Part shown: one piece after another, positions 17,399-25,389 of the stretch | Position numbering within the stretch: position 1 is the stretch's first letter | Layout of the letters: the number at the start of each line of letters is the position of its first letter | Source of the DNA: UBA6165 sp044233745 | GTDB lineage: Bacteria > Bacteroidota > Bacteroidia > Flavobacteriales_D > Crocinitomicaceae | Length of the DNA stretch: 55,312 nucleotides | Assembly: GCA_044233745.1 (NCBI GenBank) | Contig: JBIIJN010000008.1 | Span: 1-55,312 of the forward strand | Direction: 5' to 3' | Made by a program: the position numbers and the translations under genes | The notes under the pieces: generated by a model | Seen by the model: only the letters and a program-made list of their open reading frames with translations | Told to the model about the DNA's origin: nothing | The model's database searches: none

Positions 17399-17676
17399 TT
17401 AGTCATACGCTTCATCAATTTTTTGAGCAAAAATAAAATCAAGTTCGGTTAAACCAGATTTATCATGGGTGCTTAGCTGGACTTTACATCGCTTATAGGA
17501 GTTAAAGAAATCGGGATGATGATTGATTTCATTGGCAATGCTTGCGAGAAAAAAAAAAATGCTACACTCTGGTCAAAGTGCTGAAAACTGAAGGTTTTAG
17601 ACAACATTTTGCCATCACATGTCCAGTTTTTTAATCCGGCCAATTCGACTTCTATTTGTTCAACGGTTAAGAGCAT
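17399..17676 (-). pseudogene. 4a-hydroxytetrahydrobiopterin (pterin-4a-carbinolamine) dehydratase, frameshifted
   Basis: This dehydratase recycles the pterin cofactor after aromatic amino acid hydroxylation. The frame from ATG 17676 reads the normal N-terminus (LKNWTCDGKMLSKTF, FQHFDQSVAFFFF) and then leaves frame at a run of 11 T (17549-17559, minus strand), hitting a stop at 17473. In the other frame the sequence continues with LASIANEINHHPDFF, the active-site histidine pair, and runs to a stop at 17399. One extra T would restore a 92-aa protein of normal family length. It is therefore a recent frameshift, a homopolymer sequencing error, or slippage. It starts 2 bases after the MORN gene. 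Confidence 0.85.
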
Positions 17677-17678
17677 AA

Positions 17679-18743
17679 TTACTGAACTGTTGCTCGACCC
17701 TTTTTCTCTTTGGGCTCTTTCTTTTTCTTTTCTTTTTTGCTCTTTTTCTTTTTGCCCGACAAATCAGGAATCAAATCATCTTCACCAGTAACGGGATCCA
17801 CACCTTCGATAAGCGCACCATATTCATCATATTTTCTTGAAAGCACTACTTTATCTTGGTCATATAAAATTTCCAATTGCACCCTTCCATTGGAATAATA
17901 TTGTCTGAAATAGCCATGTTTTTGGCCGGCAATCCAATTTTCTTCTGCCTGAATTTCTCCACCGATGAAATAGGCTTTGAATTGACCGTTTTTCAAGTTT
18001 TTGTCATAGGTTTCTTCGCGCATCACCTGACCACTGGAGTAAAAATACTCCTGCTTACCTTGTTTAGAACCAGCCTTGTAACGCAGATGTTTAGAAATTT
18101 GCCCGTTTTGAAAATATGAAATACTACTTCCATCGAGCAAGCCATCTTTATAATTGGCAATTTCTTTGATTTGCGATTTGGGGTAATAGACCTTGCGCGG
18201 ACCGTGAAGCAAACCATTTTTGAAAAACTCCTGCGAAAGTGTGTCTCCTTTTTTAGAAAAATAAATGTGTTCGCCATGTTTTTCTCCATTCAAAAAACCC
18301 ATGCGCCACGCTACTTGTGCTGTGCTGTCATAATAATACGTCCATACACCCGCCTCTTTTCCATTGTTGTGCTCACGAATCACTTTCATGCAACCCGTTT
18401 CGTAGAATGTGGTATCTCTACCGTTCTCTTGACCATCTACAAAATTAATCACACGTTCGCGCATGCCACTGTAGTAGCAGGTCTGACACTTCCCAGAGAA
18501 CACTTTCCCAGTATTTCTTGAAAACACCCGATTTATTTCGGCGTCGTAGTCTAATTTTTCATTGCAGTCTACTACGCCAAGCAGATTATCACAATCGTTT
18601 TCCACAAAATTGGATGCTGCACGTTGGTCATATTTTTCGTAGCACTGTGCCTGATTCAAAGGTTGGAATTCTTGCGACCACGAAACATAAGATGTTCCGA
18701 AAAATAAGGCACAAATTAATAAAAACTGATTATTTGATTTCAT
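17679..18743 (-). CDS. Exported MORN-repeat (YwqK-like) protein with lysine-rich tail
   Basis: A 354-aa exported protein. I start at ATG 18743, which begins the signal peptide MKSNNQFLLICALFFG (cleavage near SWSQ); the 17 codons before it lie inside the upstream gene. The mature part carries about eight MORN-type units of 22-24 residues (GVWTYYYDS, GEHIYFSKKGD, GPRKVYYPKSQ, GSSISYFQNGQ, GKQEYFYSSGQ, GQFKAYFIGGE, GYFRQYYSNGR). The last 25 residues are almost all lysine, glutamate and glycine. The start overlaps the end of the thioesterase gene by 14 bases, indicating translational coupling. The role is unknown. Confidence 0.8.
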   Translation of the reverse strand: MKSNNQFLLICALFFGTSYVSWSQEFQPLNQAQCYEKYDQRAASNFVENDCDNLLGVVDCNEKLDYDAEINRVFSRNTGKVFSGKCQTCYYSGMRERVINFVDGQENGRDTTFYETGCMKVIREHNNGKEAGVWTYYYDSTAQVAWRMGFLNGEKHGEHIYFSKKGDTLSQEFFKNGLLHGPRKVYYPKSQIKEIANYKDGLLDGSSISYFQNGQISKHLRYKAGSKQGKQEYFYSSGQVMREETYDKNLKNGQFKAYFIGGEIQAEENWIAGQKHGYFRQYYSNGRVQLEILYDQDKVVLSRKYDEYGALIEGVDPVTGEDDLIPDLSGKKKKSKKEKKKKEPKEKKGRATVQ

Positions 18744-19122
18744 GGAAAAGGGCTTTAAATTCATCATAAACTGTTGTTTTCTCATTGGTTTCAAAATTGA
18801 AGCAAACCATTACGCTTCTGCCTTTGCATTTGGCTATGTTGTTGGCATACAACACATAATCTAATGTGAAACTGGTGTTGCCCAAATGATGTGGAATAAT
18901 TTCTATTTCAACTTGCTCGTGTAAATAAACAGGCGCCACATATTCCACCTCGTTTTTCTTTAGAATCATGCCTTTTTTTTGCCAATCCCATCTCGGACCA
19001 ATATGTTCATGCATGAACAACATACGTGCCATTTCAAAATAGCTCAAATATACAGCATTGTTTACATGCCCCAAAGAATCGACGTCGCTAAAACGAATTT
19101 GAATAGGAAATTTAGTCTTCAT
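18730..19122 (-). CDS. YbgC/FadM-like acyl-CoA thioesterase (hotdog fold)
   Basis: A 130-aa single hotdog domain of the 4HBT group, which hydrolyses acyl-CoA thioesters. Visible are IRFSDVDSLGHVNNAVYLSYFEMAR, with the catalytic aspartate in D-x-x-G-H-V-N-N, and a central strand pattern VEIEIIPHHLGNTSF. Substrate unknown. Its start overlaps the end of the epimerase gene by 11 bases and its end overlaps the MORN gene by 14. Confidence 0.88.
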   Translation of the reverse strand: MKTKFPIQIRFSDVDSLGHVNNAVYLSYFEMARMLFMHEHIGPRWDWQKKGMILKKNEVEYVAPVYLHEQVEIEIIPHHLGNTSFTLDYVLYANNIAKCKGRSVMVCFNFETNEKTTVYDEFKALFHEIK

Positions 19123-20998
19123 GTTTGTCTAAAATTGAAAAATCGGAGTTGTTGCTTATAAATTCTGGAACCAATTCTTTCATGCGGCGCACGGTTTCCA
19201 TGTTGTCTTGTTTATCAAAAATGGAAATAAGCGCTTTTATTTTTTGCACATCACTGGCTTCTACTTGTCGCAACTTGGCAATCAAAATCTTTTGATGATG
19301 CGTAGGTAGCGTGTTTTCCTCAGAAGCCAAAAGTTCTTCATAGAGTTTTTCACCGGGGCGCAAACCGCTTACTTCAATGTTGATGTCGCGTCCAAGAACC
19401 AAACCAGAAAGCTGAATCATTCTCTTGGCCAAATCAATAATTTTCACGGGTTGTCCCATGTCAAAAACAAACACTTCTCCCCCATCACCCATCGCAGCGG
19501 CCTCCAACACAAGCTGACATGCTTCGGGAATCGTCATGAAAAACCGAGTCACTCGCTCATCTGTAACGGTAATCGGTCCGCCTTGAGCTATTTGACGCTC
19601 AAACAAGGGAATTACTGAGCCATTCGAACCCAACACATTACCAAAACGCGTGGTGATAAACTTGGTCTTATTTTGGTGATTGGCAAATTCTACATATTGT
19701 TCTGAAATACGTTTTGTTGCGCCCATCACATTGGTTGGATTTACCGCTTTGTCAGTTGAGATAAAAACAAATTTATAAACGCCAAACTCTAGCGCTAAAT
19801 CGGTAAGAATAATTGATCCTTTGATATTGGTTTCCACCGCTTCAGTAGGATTGCTCTCCATCAAGGGAACATGTTTGTAGGCCGCTGCGTGGAACACATA
19901 ATTGGGTTTGAAGGTATTGAACACATTGCGCATTCGGTTTTCAGAACTCACGTCACCAATAACAATTTCAAAATCTACGCCCGATTTTTTTATTTCTTGT
20001 TGTAAATCGTATAAGGCCGATTCTGCCTGGTCGAGCAGCACCAATAGTTTCGGTTCAAAAAGCATGATCTCTCTTACCAAACCACTACCAATAGAGCCAG
20101 CAGCACCTGTGATGAGAATTGTTTTGCCCTGCAATTCGTTGCTAATGGCTGTATTGTTCAATTGAATAGGTTCTCTGCCCAACAAATCATCGATGCTTAC
20201 CTTTTTGATTTGGTTGGTTGTGAATGAACCATCAATCCAAGATTTTACGGATGGAACGCTGAGAACTTCTACGTCATGAGCCAAACACGTATCAATAACT
20301 TTGGTTTTGTTTTCGATTTGTGGATGCTGAATGGCGATAATCAGTTTATCAATCTCTTCTTTTCGGAATACTTGAACCAATTCCGAGCTGTGGTAAATCG
20401 GAACGTCTTCGATTCGCGTGTTTTTCAATTTTTGATTATCATCTACAAAACCTAGGATGTTGTATTGCATAATTGGATCTTGCTCTATGGTACGTTTGGT
20501 TATCAAACCCGATATTCCTGCACCATAAATCAAGACATTTTTATCCGACTGAAACTGTTTACGGTTTTTACGGATATAAAGCAATTTAACAGCGAATCTG
20601 AAAAACAAAAGTACGGCAATAGAAGCGAGGTATTCTACAATTACAATCGATATAGGCAAAAAGTAATAACCATCATACCAAAATCTTATTGGAATTAAAA
20701 CAATAAAAACGAGCGTTGATAAACTGACCGCAAGAAAAACACGTTTGATATCATTGGTGGCTGTGTAGCGCAACATCCCTTTGTGTGTTTTCATCAACAA
20801 AAATACCGTGGCTTTAACAAGGATGTAAATCGGTAGTGAAATCTTAAGCACTGGAATTTCCTGAGCCACCACATATGAATTGACTTGAATATCAAAACGA
20901 ATCAGATAGGCCAAGGCAAGCGCAAAAAAGGAAAGACAAATGTCAATCCAGAAAACTATCCAATGCGGAACGTTATTTTTGGGCAAAAGTTGAAGCAT
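19112..20998 (-). CDS. CapD/WbpM-like membrane nucleoside-diphosphate-sugar epimerase/dehydratase
   Basis: A 628-aa enzyme of the long SDR group (WbpM, CapD, FlaA1), which usually acts on UDP-GlcNAc in capsule, O-antigen or glycan synthesis. Four membrane helices span about residues 12-145, then a first Rossmann-like domain (LIYGAGISG, about 168), then the SDR domain with TGAAGSIGSGL, GDVSSENRM, HAAAYKHVPLMESNP and FISTDKAVNPTNVMGATKR, which includes the catalytic lysine. Near the C-terminus are GLRPGEKLYEELL and a helical tail. It heads a four-gene operon and has a perfect promoter at 21013-21046. Confidence 0.88.
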   Translation of the reverse strand: MLQLLPKNNVPHWIVFWIDICLSFFALALAYLIRFDIQVNSYVVAQEIPVLKISLPIYILVKATVFLLMKTHKGMLRYTATNDIKRVFLAVSLSTLVFIVLIPIRFWYDGYYFLPISIVIVEYLASIAVLLFFRFAVKLLYIRKNRKQFQSDKNVLIYGAGISGLITKRTIEQDPIMQYNILGFVDDNQKLKNTRIEDVPIYHSSELVQVFRKEEIDKLIIAIQHPQIENKTKVIDTCLAHDVEVLSVPSVKSWIDGSFTTNQIKKVSIDDLLGREPIQLNNTAISNELQGKTILITGAAGSIGSGLVREIMLFEPKLLVLLDQAESALYDLQQEIKKSGVDFEIVIGDVSSENRMRNVFNTFKPNYVFHAAAYKHVPLMESNPTEAVETNIKGSIILTDLALEFGVYKFVFISTDKAVNPTNVMGATKRISEQYVEFANHQNKTKFITTRFGNVLGSNGSVIPLFERQIAQGGPITVTDERVTRFFMTIPEACQLVLEAAAMGDGGEVFVFDMGQPVKIIDLAKRMIQLSGLVLGRDINIEVSGLRPGEKLYEELLASEENTLPTHHQKILIAKLRQVEASDVQKIKALISIFDKQDNMETVRRMKELVPEFISNNSDFSILDKHED

Positions 20999-21012
20999 AC
21001 CTATTTGTTGCG

Positions 21013-21046
21013 CAAATTTAGCGGATTTCTAGGTACGTAAGTTCAA
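21013..21046 (-). promoter_or_regulatory. Promoter of the epimerase operon
   Basis: On the minus strand, TTG (21044-21046), a 23-base spacer and TAAATTTG (21013-21020), 14 bases before the ATG at 20998. It lies between the 51-codon ORF and the epimerase gene. Confidence 0.6.
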
Positions 21047-21062
21047 GGGATGTAATTCAACA

Positions 21063-21218
21063 TCAATTCAAAATCATATCTATAGCACCGAACTTCTTGG
21101 ATTTGCTGATTTGCAAAGCGGCTGAATAATTCAAGAGGAGATCAAAAACTTCCTTTCTGGGCTTCGAGCTATTGGATTGTTGTGTTGATTTAGGATAAGT
21201 GGTGTAGATGTTTTCCAT
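21063..21218 (-). CDS. Putative 51-aa small protein upstream of the epimerase
   Basis: An intact 52-codon frame (including stop) in the 463-base gap between the epimerase and fasciclin genes, encoding 51 aa. The N-terminal half is polar (Ser, Gln, Lys, Pro); the C-terminal half reads KPRKEVFDLLLNYSAALQ and ends in IDMILN. That layout (basic K-P-x-K, a short amphipathic helix with F/I-LL-x-YS-x-(A/S)L, final LN) resembles small conserved proteins I recall in other Bacteroidota, from memory only. Same strand as the epimerase and 65 bases upstream. The rest of the gap (21219-21461) holds A/T-rich runs and no promoter I would defend. Confidence 0.5.
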   Translation of the reverse strand: MENIYTTYPKSTQQSNSSKPRKEVFDLLLNYSAALQISKSKKFGAIDMILN

Positions 21219-21461
21219 CGGCTGTATTATTTGGTTTGAATCAAAACGCTAATACTTCTTCAATATTGTTTGCAATTAGATAAGTTTTTTCAAAAAAAAA
21301 AGAAAACAAGGATAAAACACTCTATTTCAATATCTTAAATCAAATTAAGTTTTTAAAACACAGTTAAGGAATGTTAAAAAAACGATTTTTATTTCATTTC
21401 CGTGAACCAATTTGGATTCCTTATGTTTAATCTTTCGTAACAAACATTAAACAAAAGTACT

Positions 21462-23444
21462 ATGAAAATGAATCTATGTTTTTTTAATCGCACCAAGAAA
21501 TGGATCGGCACAATGGCAGGTCTATTGGTAATCAATCTTTCTGTCGCTCAAACCAATGTGTTTGACAATATTATTGCTGTAAGCCCAGACCATACGTATT
21601 TGGCCGCTGCAATTACGCAACAAAATTTACAAGGCGCCTTGCAAAACCCAGCGGCAACGCTTACCGTATTTGCGCCTACCAACGCAGCATTCGACGCTTT
21701 AGCCGCTTCTTTGAATACCGACATCGCAGGATTGTTGGCTTTACCAAATTTAACAGACATCTTGTTGTATCACGTTTTGGGAACAACAGTTGTTTCAGGT
21801 AATTTGAGCAATGGAATCACACCGCAACCTTTGAATGCCTCAAACACAATCAAAATTACAGTGACTCAAACAAACCAAGTCTTTGCAAATCAAGCGCAGG
21901 TAATAACCGCTAATTTGACTGCCAACAATGGTGTGGTACATGTCACCAATGGTGTTTTATTGCCCAACACTACAGTTGTCGATTTGGCTATCAACAACGG
22001 GTTCAACATTCTAACTGCTGCTGTTATTCAACAAGAATTGGTTCCAGCATTGTCAAATCCTTTTGGAACATTTACAGTATTTGCTCCAACAGATGCAGCT
22101 TTCGCAGATTTGGCAGACGAATTAGGCGTTCAAGTGAGCGACTTGTTGGATTTGGAAAATTTAACAGATGTGTTGCTTTATCACGTTTTGGGTGTTGAAG
22201 TACCTTCTTCTGCTGTAACGAATGGTTTAATTGCAACTCCGCTCAATGAAGACAACACCATCAAAATGACGGTAACTTCAGCTGGCGATGTATATGCAAA
22301 TCACGCACAAGTAGTTTTGGTTGACGTTGAAGCTTCAAACGGTGTTGTACACGCCATAGATGCAGTTATCTTACCATCAACTACAGTTGTAGACGTGGCC
22401 ATCAATAATGCTGGATTCACCATTTTAACAACAGCAGTAGTTCAGCAAGAATTGTTGCCAGTTTTAACAAACCCATTCTCTACGTTTACGGTACTTGCTC
22501 CAACTGATGCGGCTTTTACTGCTTTATTAAGCGATTTGGGTATCACGGCTGAGCAGCTTTTGGAATCAGCAGATTTGACTGATTACTTGCTTTATCATGT
22601 TTTTGATTCAGAAATTTTGTCTTCTGACCTTGCTAATGGTTTAATTGCTGAACCTCTAAGTGAAACAAACACCATCAAAGTTACTGTAACTGGTTCAGGT
22701 GATGTGTTCTTCAATCATGCGGAAGTAGTTTTGGCAAATGTTGAAGCTGACAACGGTGTTGTTCACGCTATTGATGCTGTAATTTTGCCAGTAAACACAG
22801 TAGTTGACGTTGCTATCGACAATAATTTCACGTACCTTACTACTGCATTGATTCAGGAAGAATTGGTGCCAACATTATCAAACCCATTTGCTGAATTCAC
22901 AGTATTTGCTCCAACCAACCAAGCTTTTGAAGAATTGGCTGCGGCTTTGAGCACAGACATTGCAGGACTTCTTGCTTTGGAAAATTTGACTACAGTTTTG
23001 TTGTATCACGTGGTAGCTGGAACAGTTGCTTCTACAGATTTGACCAATGGAACAGTAAATACTTTGGCCGATCTTGATGTAACTGTAAACATCACAGGTG
23101 GTGTTACTATCAACAACTCAAACGTTACTTTGCCGGATGTTGCTGCATTCAATGGTATTGTGCATGTAATCGACCGCGTATTGGTACCAGGTGGTAGCCC
23201 AGTTTCAATTGATGATTTTGACAATGTGTCAATCACAGCTTATCCAAACCCAAGCTCTACAGTAGTATCATTTACAGGTTTGGAAGAAGCAGAATTGAGC
23301 ATCGTTGACATCAACGGTAGCGTAGTTTTCACAGGAAAATATACAGGCAACCCAATCGATATTAGCGATTTAAGTTCAGGCATGTATTTTATTTACATTT
23401 CTAGTGAACAAAATGCTTCTGTAATTCGTTTATCTGTCAAATAG
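21462..23444 (+). CDS. Fasciclin (FAS1) repeat protein with T9SS sorting domain
   Basis: A 660-aa secreted protein. After a signal peptide (to about residue 30, ending SVAQ) come four FAS1 domains of about 132 residues each (starting near 31, 165, 297 and 430). Each has FxVFAPT(N/D)xAF (LAPT in the third), then LL-x-x-(E/D)LTD-LLYHV(L/F), and ends in NGVVHxIDxV(I/L)LP. FAS1 domains mediate adhesion in many secreted proteins. The last 75 residues (SITAYPNPSSTVVSF, SGMYFIYI, SVIRLSVK) are a type A T9SS sorting signal. ATG at 21462 or 21468. A terminator follows. Confidence 0.92.
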   Translation: MKMNLCFFNRTKKWIGTMAGLLVINLSVAQTNVFDNIIAVSPDHTYLAAAITQQNLQGALQNPAATLTVFAPTNAAFDALAASLNTDIAGLLALPNLTDILLYHVLGTTVVSGNLSNGITPQPLNASNTIKITVTQTNQVFANQAQVITANLTANNGVVHVTNGVLLPNTTVVDLAINNGFNILTAAVIQQELVPALSNPFGTFTVFAPTDAAFADLADELGVQVSDLLDLENLTDVLLYHVLGVEVPSSAVTNGLIATPLNEDNTIKMTVTSAGDVYANHAQVVLVDVEASNGVVHAIDAVILPSTTVVDVAINNAGFTILTTAVVQQELLPVLTNPFSTFTVLAPTDAAFTALLSDLGITAEQLLESADLTDYLLYHVFDSEILSSDLANGLIAEPLSETNTIKVTVTGSGDVFFNHAEVVLANVEADNGVVHAIDAVILPVNTVVDVAIDNNFTYLTTALIQEELVPTLSNPFAEFTVFAPTNQAFEELAAALSTDIAGLLALENLTTVLLYHVVAGTVASTDLTNGTVNTLADLDVTVNITGGVTINNSNVTLPDVAAFNGIVHVIDRVLVPGGSPVSIDDFDNVSITAYPNPSSTVVSFTGLEEAELSIVDINGSVVFTGKYTGNPIDISDLSSGMYFIYISSEQNASVIRLSVK

Positions 23445-23479
23445 TTTTCTCTTCATATATCTCGTGTTTTAAGGTTGAA

Positions 23480-23512
23480 AAGTCGTCCCATAACGTTGGG
23501 GCGGCTTTTTTT
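23480..23512 (+). terminator. Rho-independent terminator after the fasciclin gene
   Basis: AAGTCGTCCC (23480-23489) pairs with GGGGCGGCTT (23498-23507), ten pairs including two G-U, around an 8-base loop and followed by a run of T (to 23512). It begins 35 bases after the fasciclin stop. Confidence 0.85.
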
Positions 23513-23605
23513 GATTTATATATTGTCTAGTCCTGAAACATCGACACTCATTTTTTATTGCTAAAGAAAAAGAAAGTGATTCTTAGTAATAATTCGACAG
23601 ATTTA

Positions 23606-23635
23606 TTGCCGCACTATTCCATTCGCATAAATTTG
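23606..23635 (+). promoter_or_regulatory. Promoter of the biotin operon bioF-bioD-bioA
   Basis: TTG (23606-23608), a 19-base spacer and TAAATTTG (23628-23635) match the consensus perfectly. The -7 box ends one base before the annotated bioF ATG, so transcription would start at or just after that codon. Confidence 0.65.
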
Positions 23636-23636
23636 C

Positions 23637-24734
23637 ATGCTATTTTTGCCCACTGTGCATAAAAAACCCAAATATCTATCAGAATTGGAGAAAAGTCAAG
23701 GAATTGGTGAATTGCGCACTTTGCCAGATTATAGTTCTTGCGCTGTCGATTTTGTGTCGAACGACTATTTGGGACTAGGACAAATCAAGCTCTCGCTTCC
23801 AGAATTTGATACGCATTCTGGTTTGGGTTCCCGTTTGATTGCTGGAAATTCTCATGCAGCGCAAGATTGCGAAGCTTTTCTAGCTGATTTTTATGATGCT
23901 GAATCTGCATTGGTTTTCAATTCAGGCTACACAAGCAATTTGGGCTTCTTTTCCACCATTCCGAAAAAAGATGAAGTCGTTCTTTACGATACTTTGGTCC
24001 ATGCTTCCATCCGCGATGGCTTGAGATTATCAGCAGCGGCCAGTTTTTCCTTCAAACACAACGACTGGGCGGACTTAGATGCAAAAGTTCTCCGTTACCC
24101 TGAGCAATCCGTTTTCGTGGTCGTAGAAGCCTGCTATTCCATGCATGGCGACTTTACTGATTTAGATGCGCTTTTTGCTTTGGCAGAAAAACACAAATTT
24201 CACGTTATTATTGATGAAGCACACAGCATTGGGGTTTATGGTGAACAAGGTAAAGGACTTTCTCAGCCTTATTTCAATCATCCACAATTATTGGCGCGCA
24301 TCATCACGTTTGGCAAGGCATTGGGCGCTCATGGTGCAGCGGTTTTGTGTGATACCATGGTAAAATCCTATTTAATTCACGCCTGTCGAGCTTTTATCTA
24401 CACAACTGCCCTGCCGCCCGAACAATACGCAAGAATTCAAGCTGCTGTTCAACATTGCGCCACGATGGACCAAGAACGAGAGACTTTGCACGAACTCTGT
24501 GTTTATTTTTCGGATCAAATGCGTACACCCGTCAGTCACATTCAAACGGTGGAGATGTCTGGCATTGAACAAATTAAAAGGCTCGTGGAATTAGCCAAGG
24601 AACAAAAAATAGCACTAAAAGGCGTTTGGTCGCCCACTGTTCCTCTTGGTCAAGAACGTTTGCGCATATCTTTGCACAGTTATAACACACGTCAAGAAAT
24701 TGATGTTTTGCTACAATTGATTTCGAAAAATTAG
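23637..24734 (+). CDS. bioF: 8-amino-7-oxononanoate synthase-like PLP enzyme
   Basis: Condenses pimeloyl-thioester with alanine in biotin synthesis. The 365-aa protein is in the alpha-oxoamine synthase group: SNDYLGL at the N-terminus, FNSGYTSNLGFFSTI, DEAHSIGVYGEQGKG, and the PLP lysine in ITFGKALGAHGAAV. It is slightly short for the family (about 380-390). The group also includes glycine C-acetyltransferase, but bioD and bioA directly downstream settle the role. The promoter's -7 box touches the ATG at 23637, so the true start may be TTG at 23646 or GTG at 23655. bioD follows 1 base after the stop. Confidence 0.92.
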   Translation: MLFLPTVHKKPKYLSELEKSQGIGELRTLPDYSSCAVDFVSNDYLGLGQIKLSLPEFDTHSGLGSRLIAGNSHAAQDCEAFLADFYDAESALVFNSGYTSNLGFFSTIPKKDEVVLYDTLVHASIRDGLRLSAAASFSFKHNDWADLDAKVLRYPEQSVFVVVEACYSMHGDFTDLDALFALAEKHKFHVIIDEAHSIGVYGEQGKGLSQPYFNHPQLLARIITFGKALGAHGAAVLCDTMVKSYLIHACRAFIYTTALPPEQYARIQAAVQHCATMDQERETLHELCVYFSDQMRTPVSHIQTVEMSGIEQIKRLVELAKEQKIALKGVWSPTVPLGQERLRISLHSYNTRQEIDVLLQLISKN

Positions 24735-24735
24735 C

Positions 24736-25383
24736 ATGAAAAAGGAAATATTCATAACTGGTATTGGTACAGATGTCGGGAAAACATTGGCTTCGGCGAT
24801 CCTATGTCGCACTATGAATGCCGCTTATTGGAAACCCATTCAATCAGGCACCACCATCGGCAGCGACAAACACACCATCCGCGAATTGGCGGGTGAAGAT
24901 ATTCAGATTTTCAAAGAAATTTATGCTTTGGAGGAACCGCTCTCACCACATACTGCTGCTCGACTAGAAAACGTGGATATAGACATTCAAAAACTTACCA
25001 TCCCTGAACACTCAGGCACACTCATCATCGAAGGCGCTGGAGGATTGATGGTTCCCATTACCCGCGATTTCCTCTACGCCGAATGGCTGAAAACTCAACA
25101 GATTCCAACAATTTTGGTTTCCCGACATTATTTAGGCAGCATCAACCATACGCTGTTGAGTCTGGAATTGATGAAAAATCTAGGTTTAAAATTGTTGGGC
25201 GTTTTGTTCATCGGGCACGACAACGACAACAACGAAGCGCTGATTTGCGAGCGATATGCCGTGCGTAATTTGGGAAATATTCCCGAAACAAAAATTTTGA
25301 ATTCCGACTTTGTTGAACTTACAGCCAAATCACTTGTTGAATACTGGAAATTAAATCATTACCATTTTTTACTTGAAGCATAA
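24736..25383 (+). CDS. bioD: ATP-dependent dethiobiotin synthetase
   Basis: Closes the ureido ring of dethiobiotin from 7,8-diaminopelargonate, CO2 and ATP. The 215-aa protein has the P-loop TGIGTDVGKT (about 8-17), the substrate segment KPIQSG, PHTAAR and EGAGGLMVPI. The start is 1 base after bioF; bioA begins 6 bases after its stop. Confidence 0.95.
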   Translation: MKKEIFITGIGTDVGKTLASAILCRTMNAAYWKPIQSGTTIGSDKHTIRELAGEDIQIFKEIYALEEPLSPHTAARLENVDIDIQKLTIPEHSGTLIIEGAGGLMVPITRDFLYAEWLKTQQIPTILVSRHYLGSINHTLLSLELMKNLGLKLLGVLFIGHDNDNNEALICERYAVRNLGNIPETKILNSDFVELTAKSLVEYWKLNHYHFLLEA

Positions 25384-25389
25384 ATCGAT

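Noticed and set aside
21391..21440. Promoter for the fasciclin gene
   Set aside because: TTG near 21412 and TAATCTTTCG near 21428 are only 13 bases apart and the -7 match is poor.
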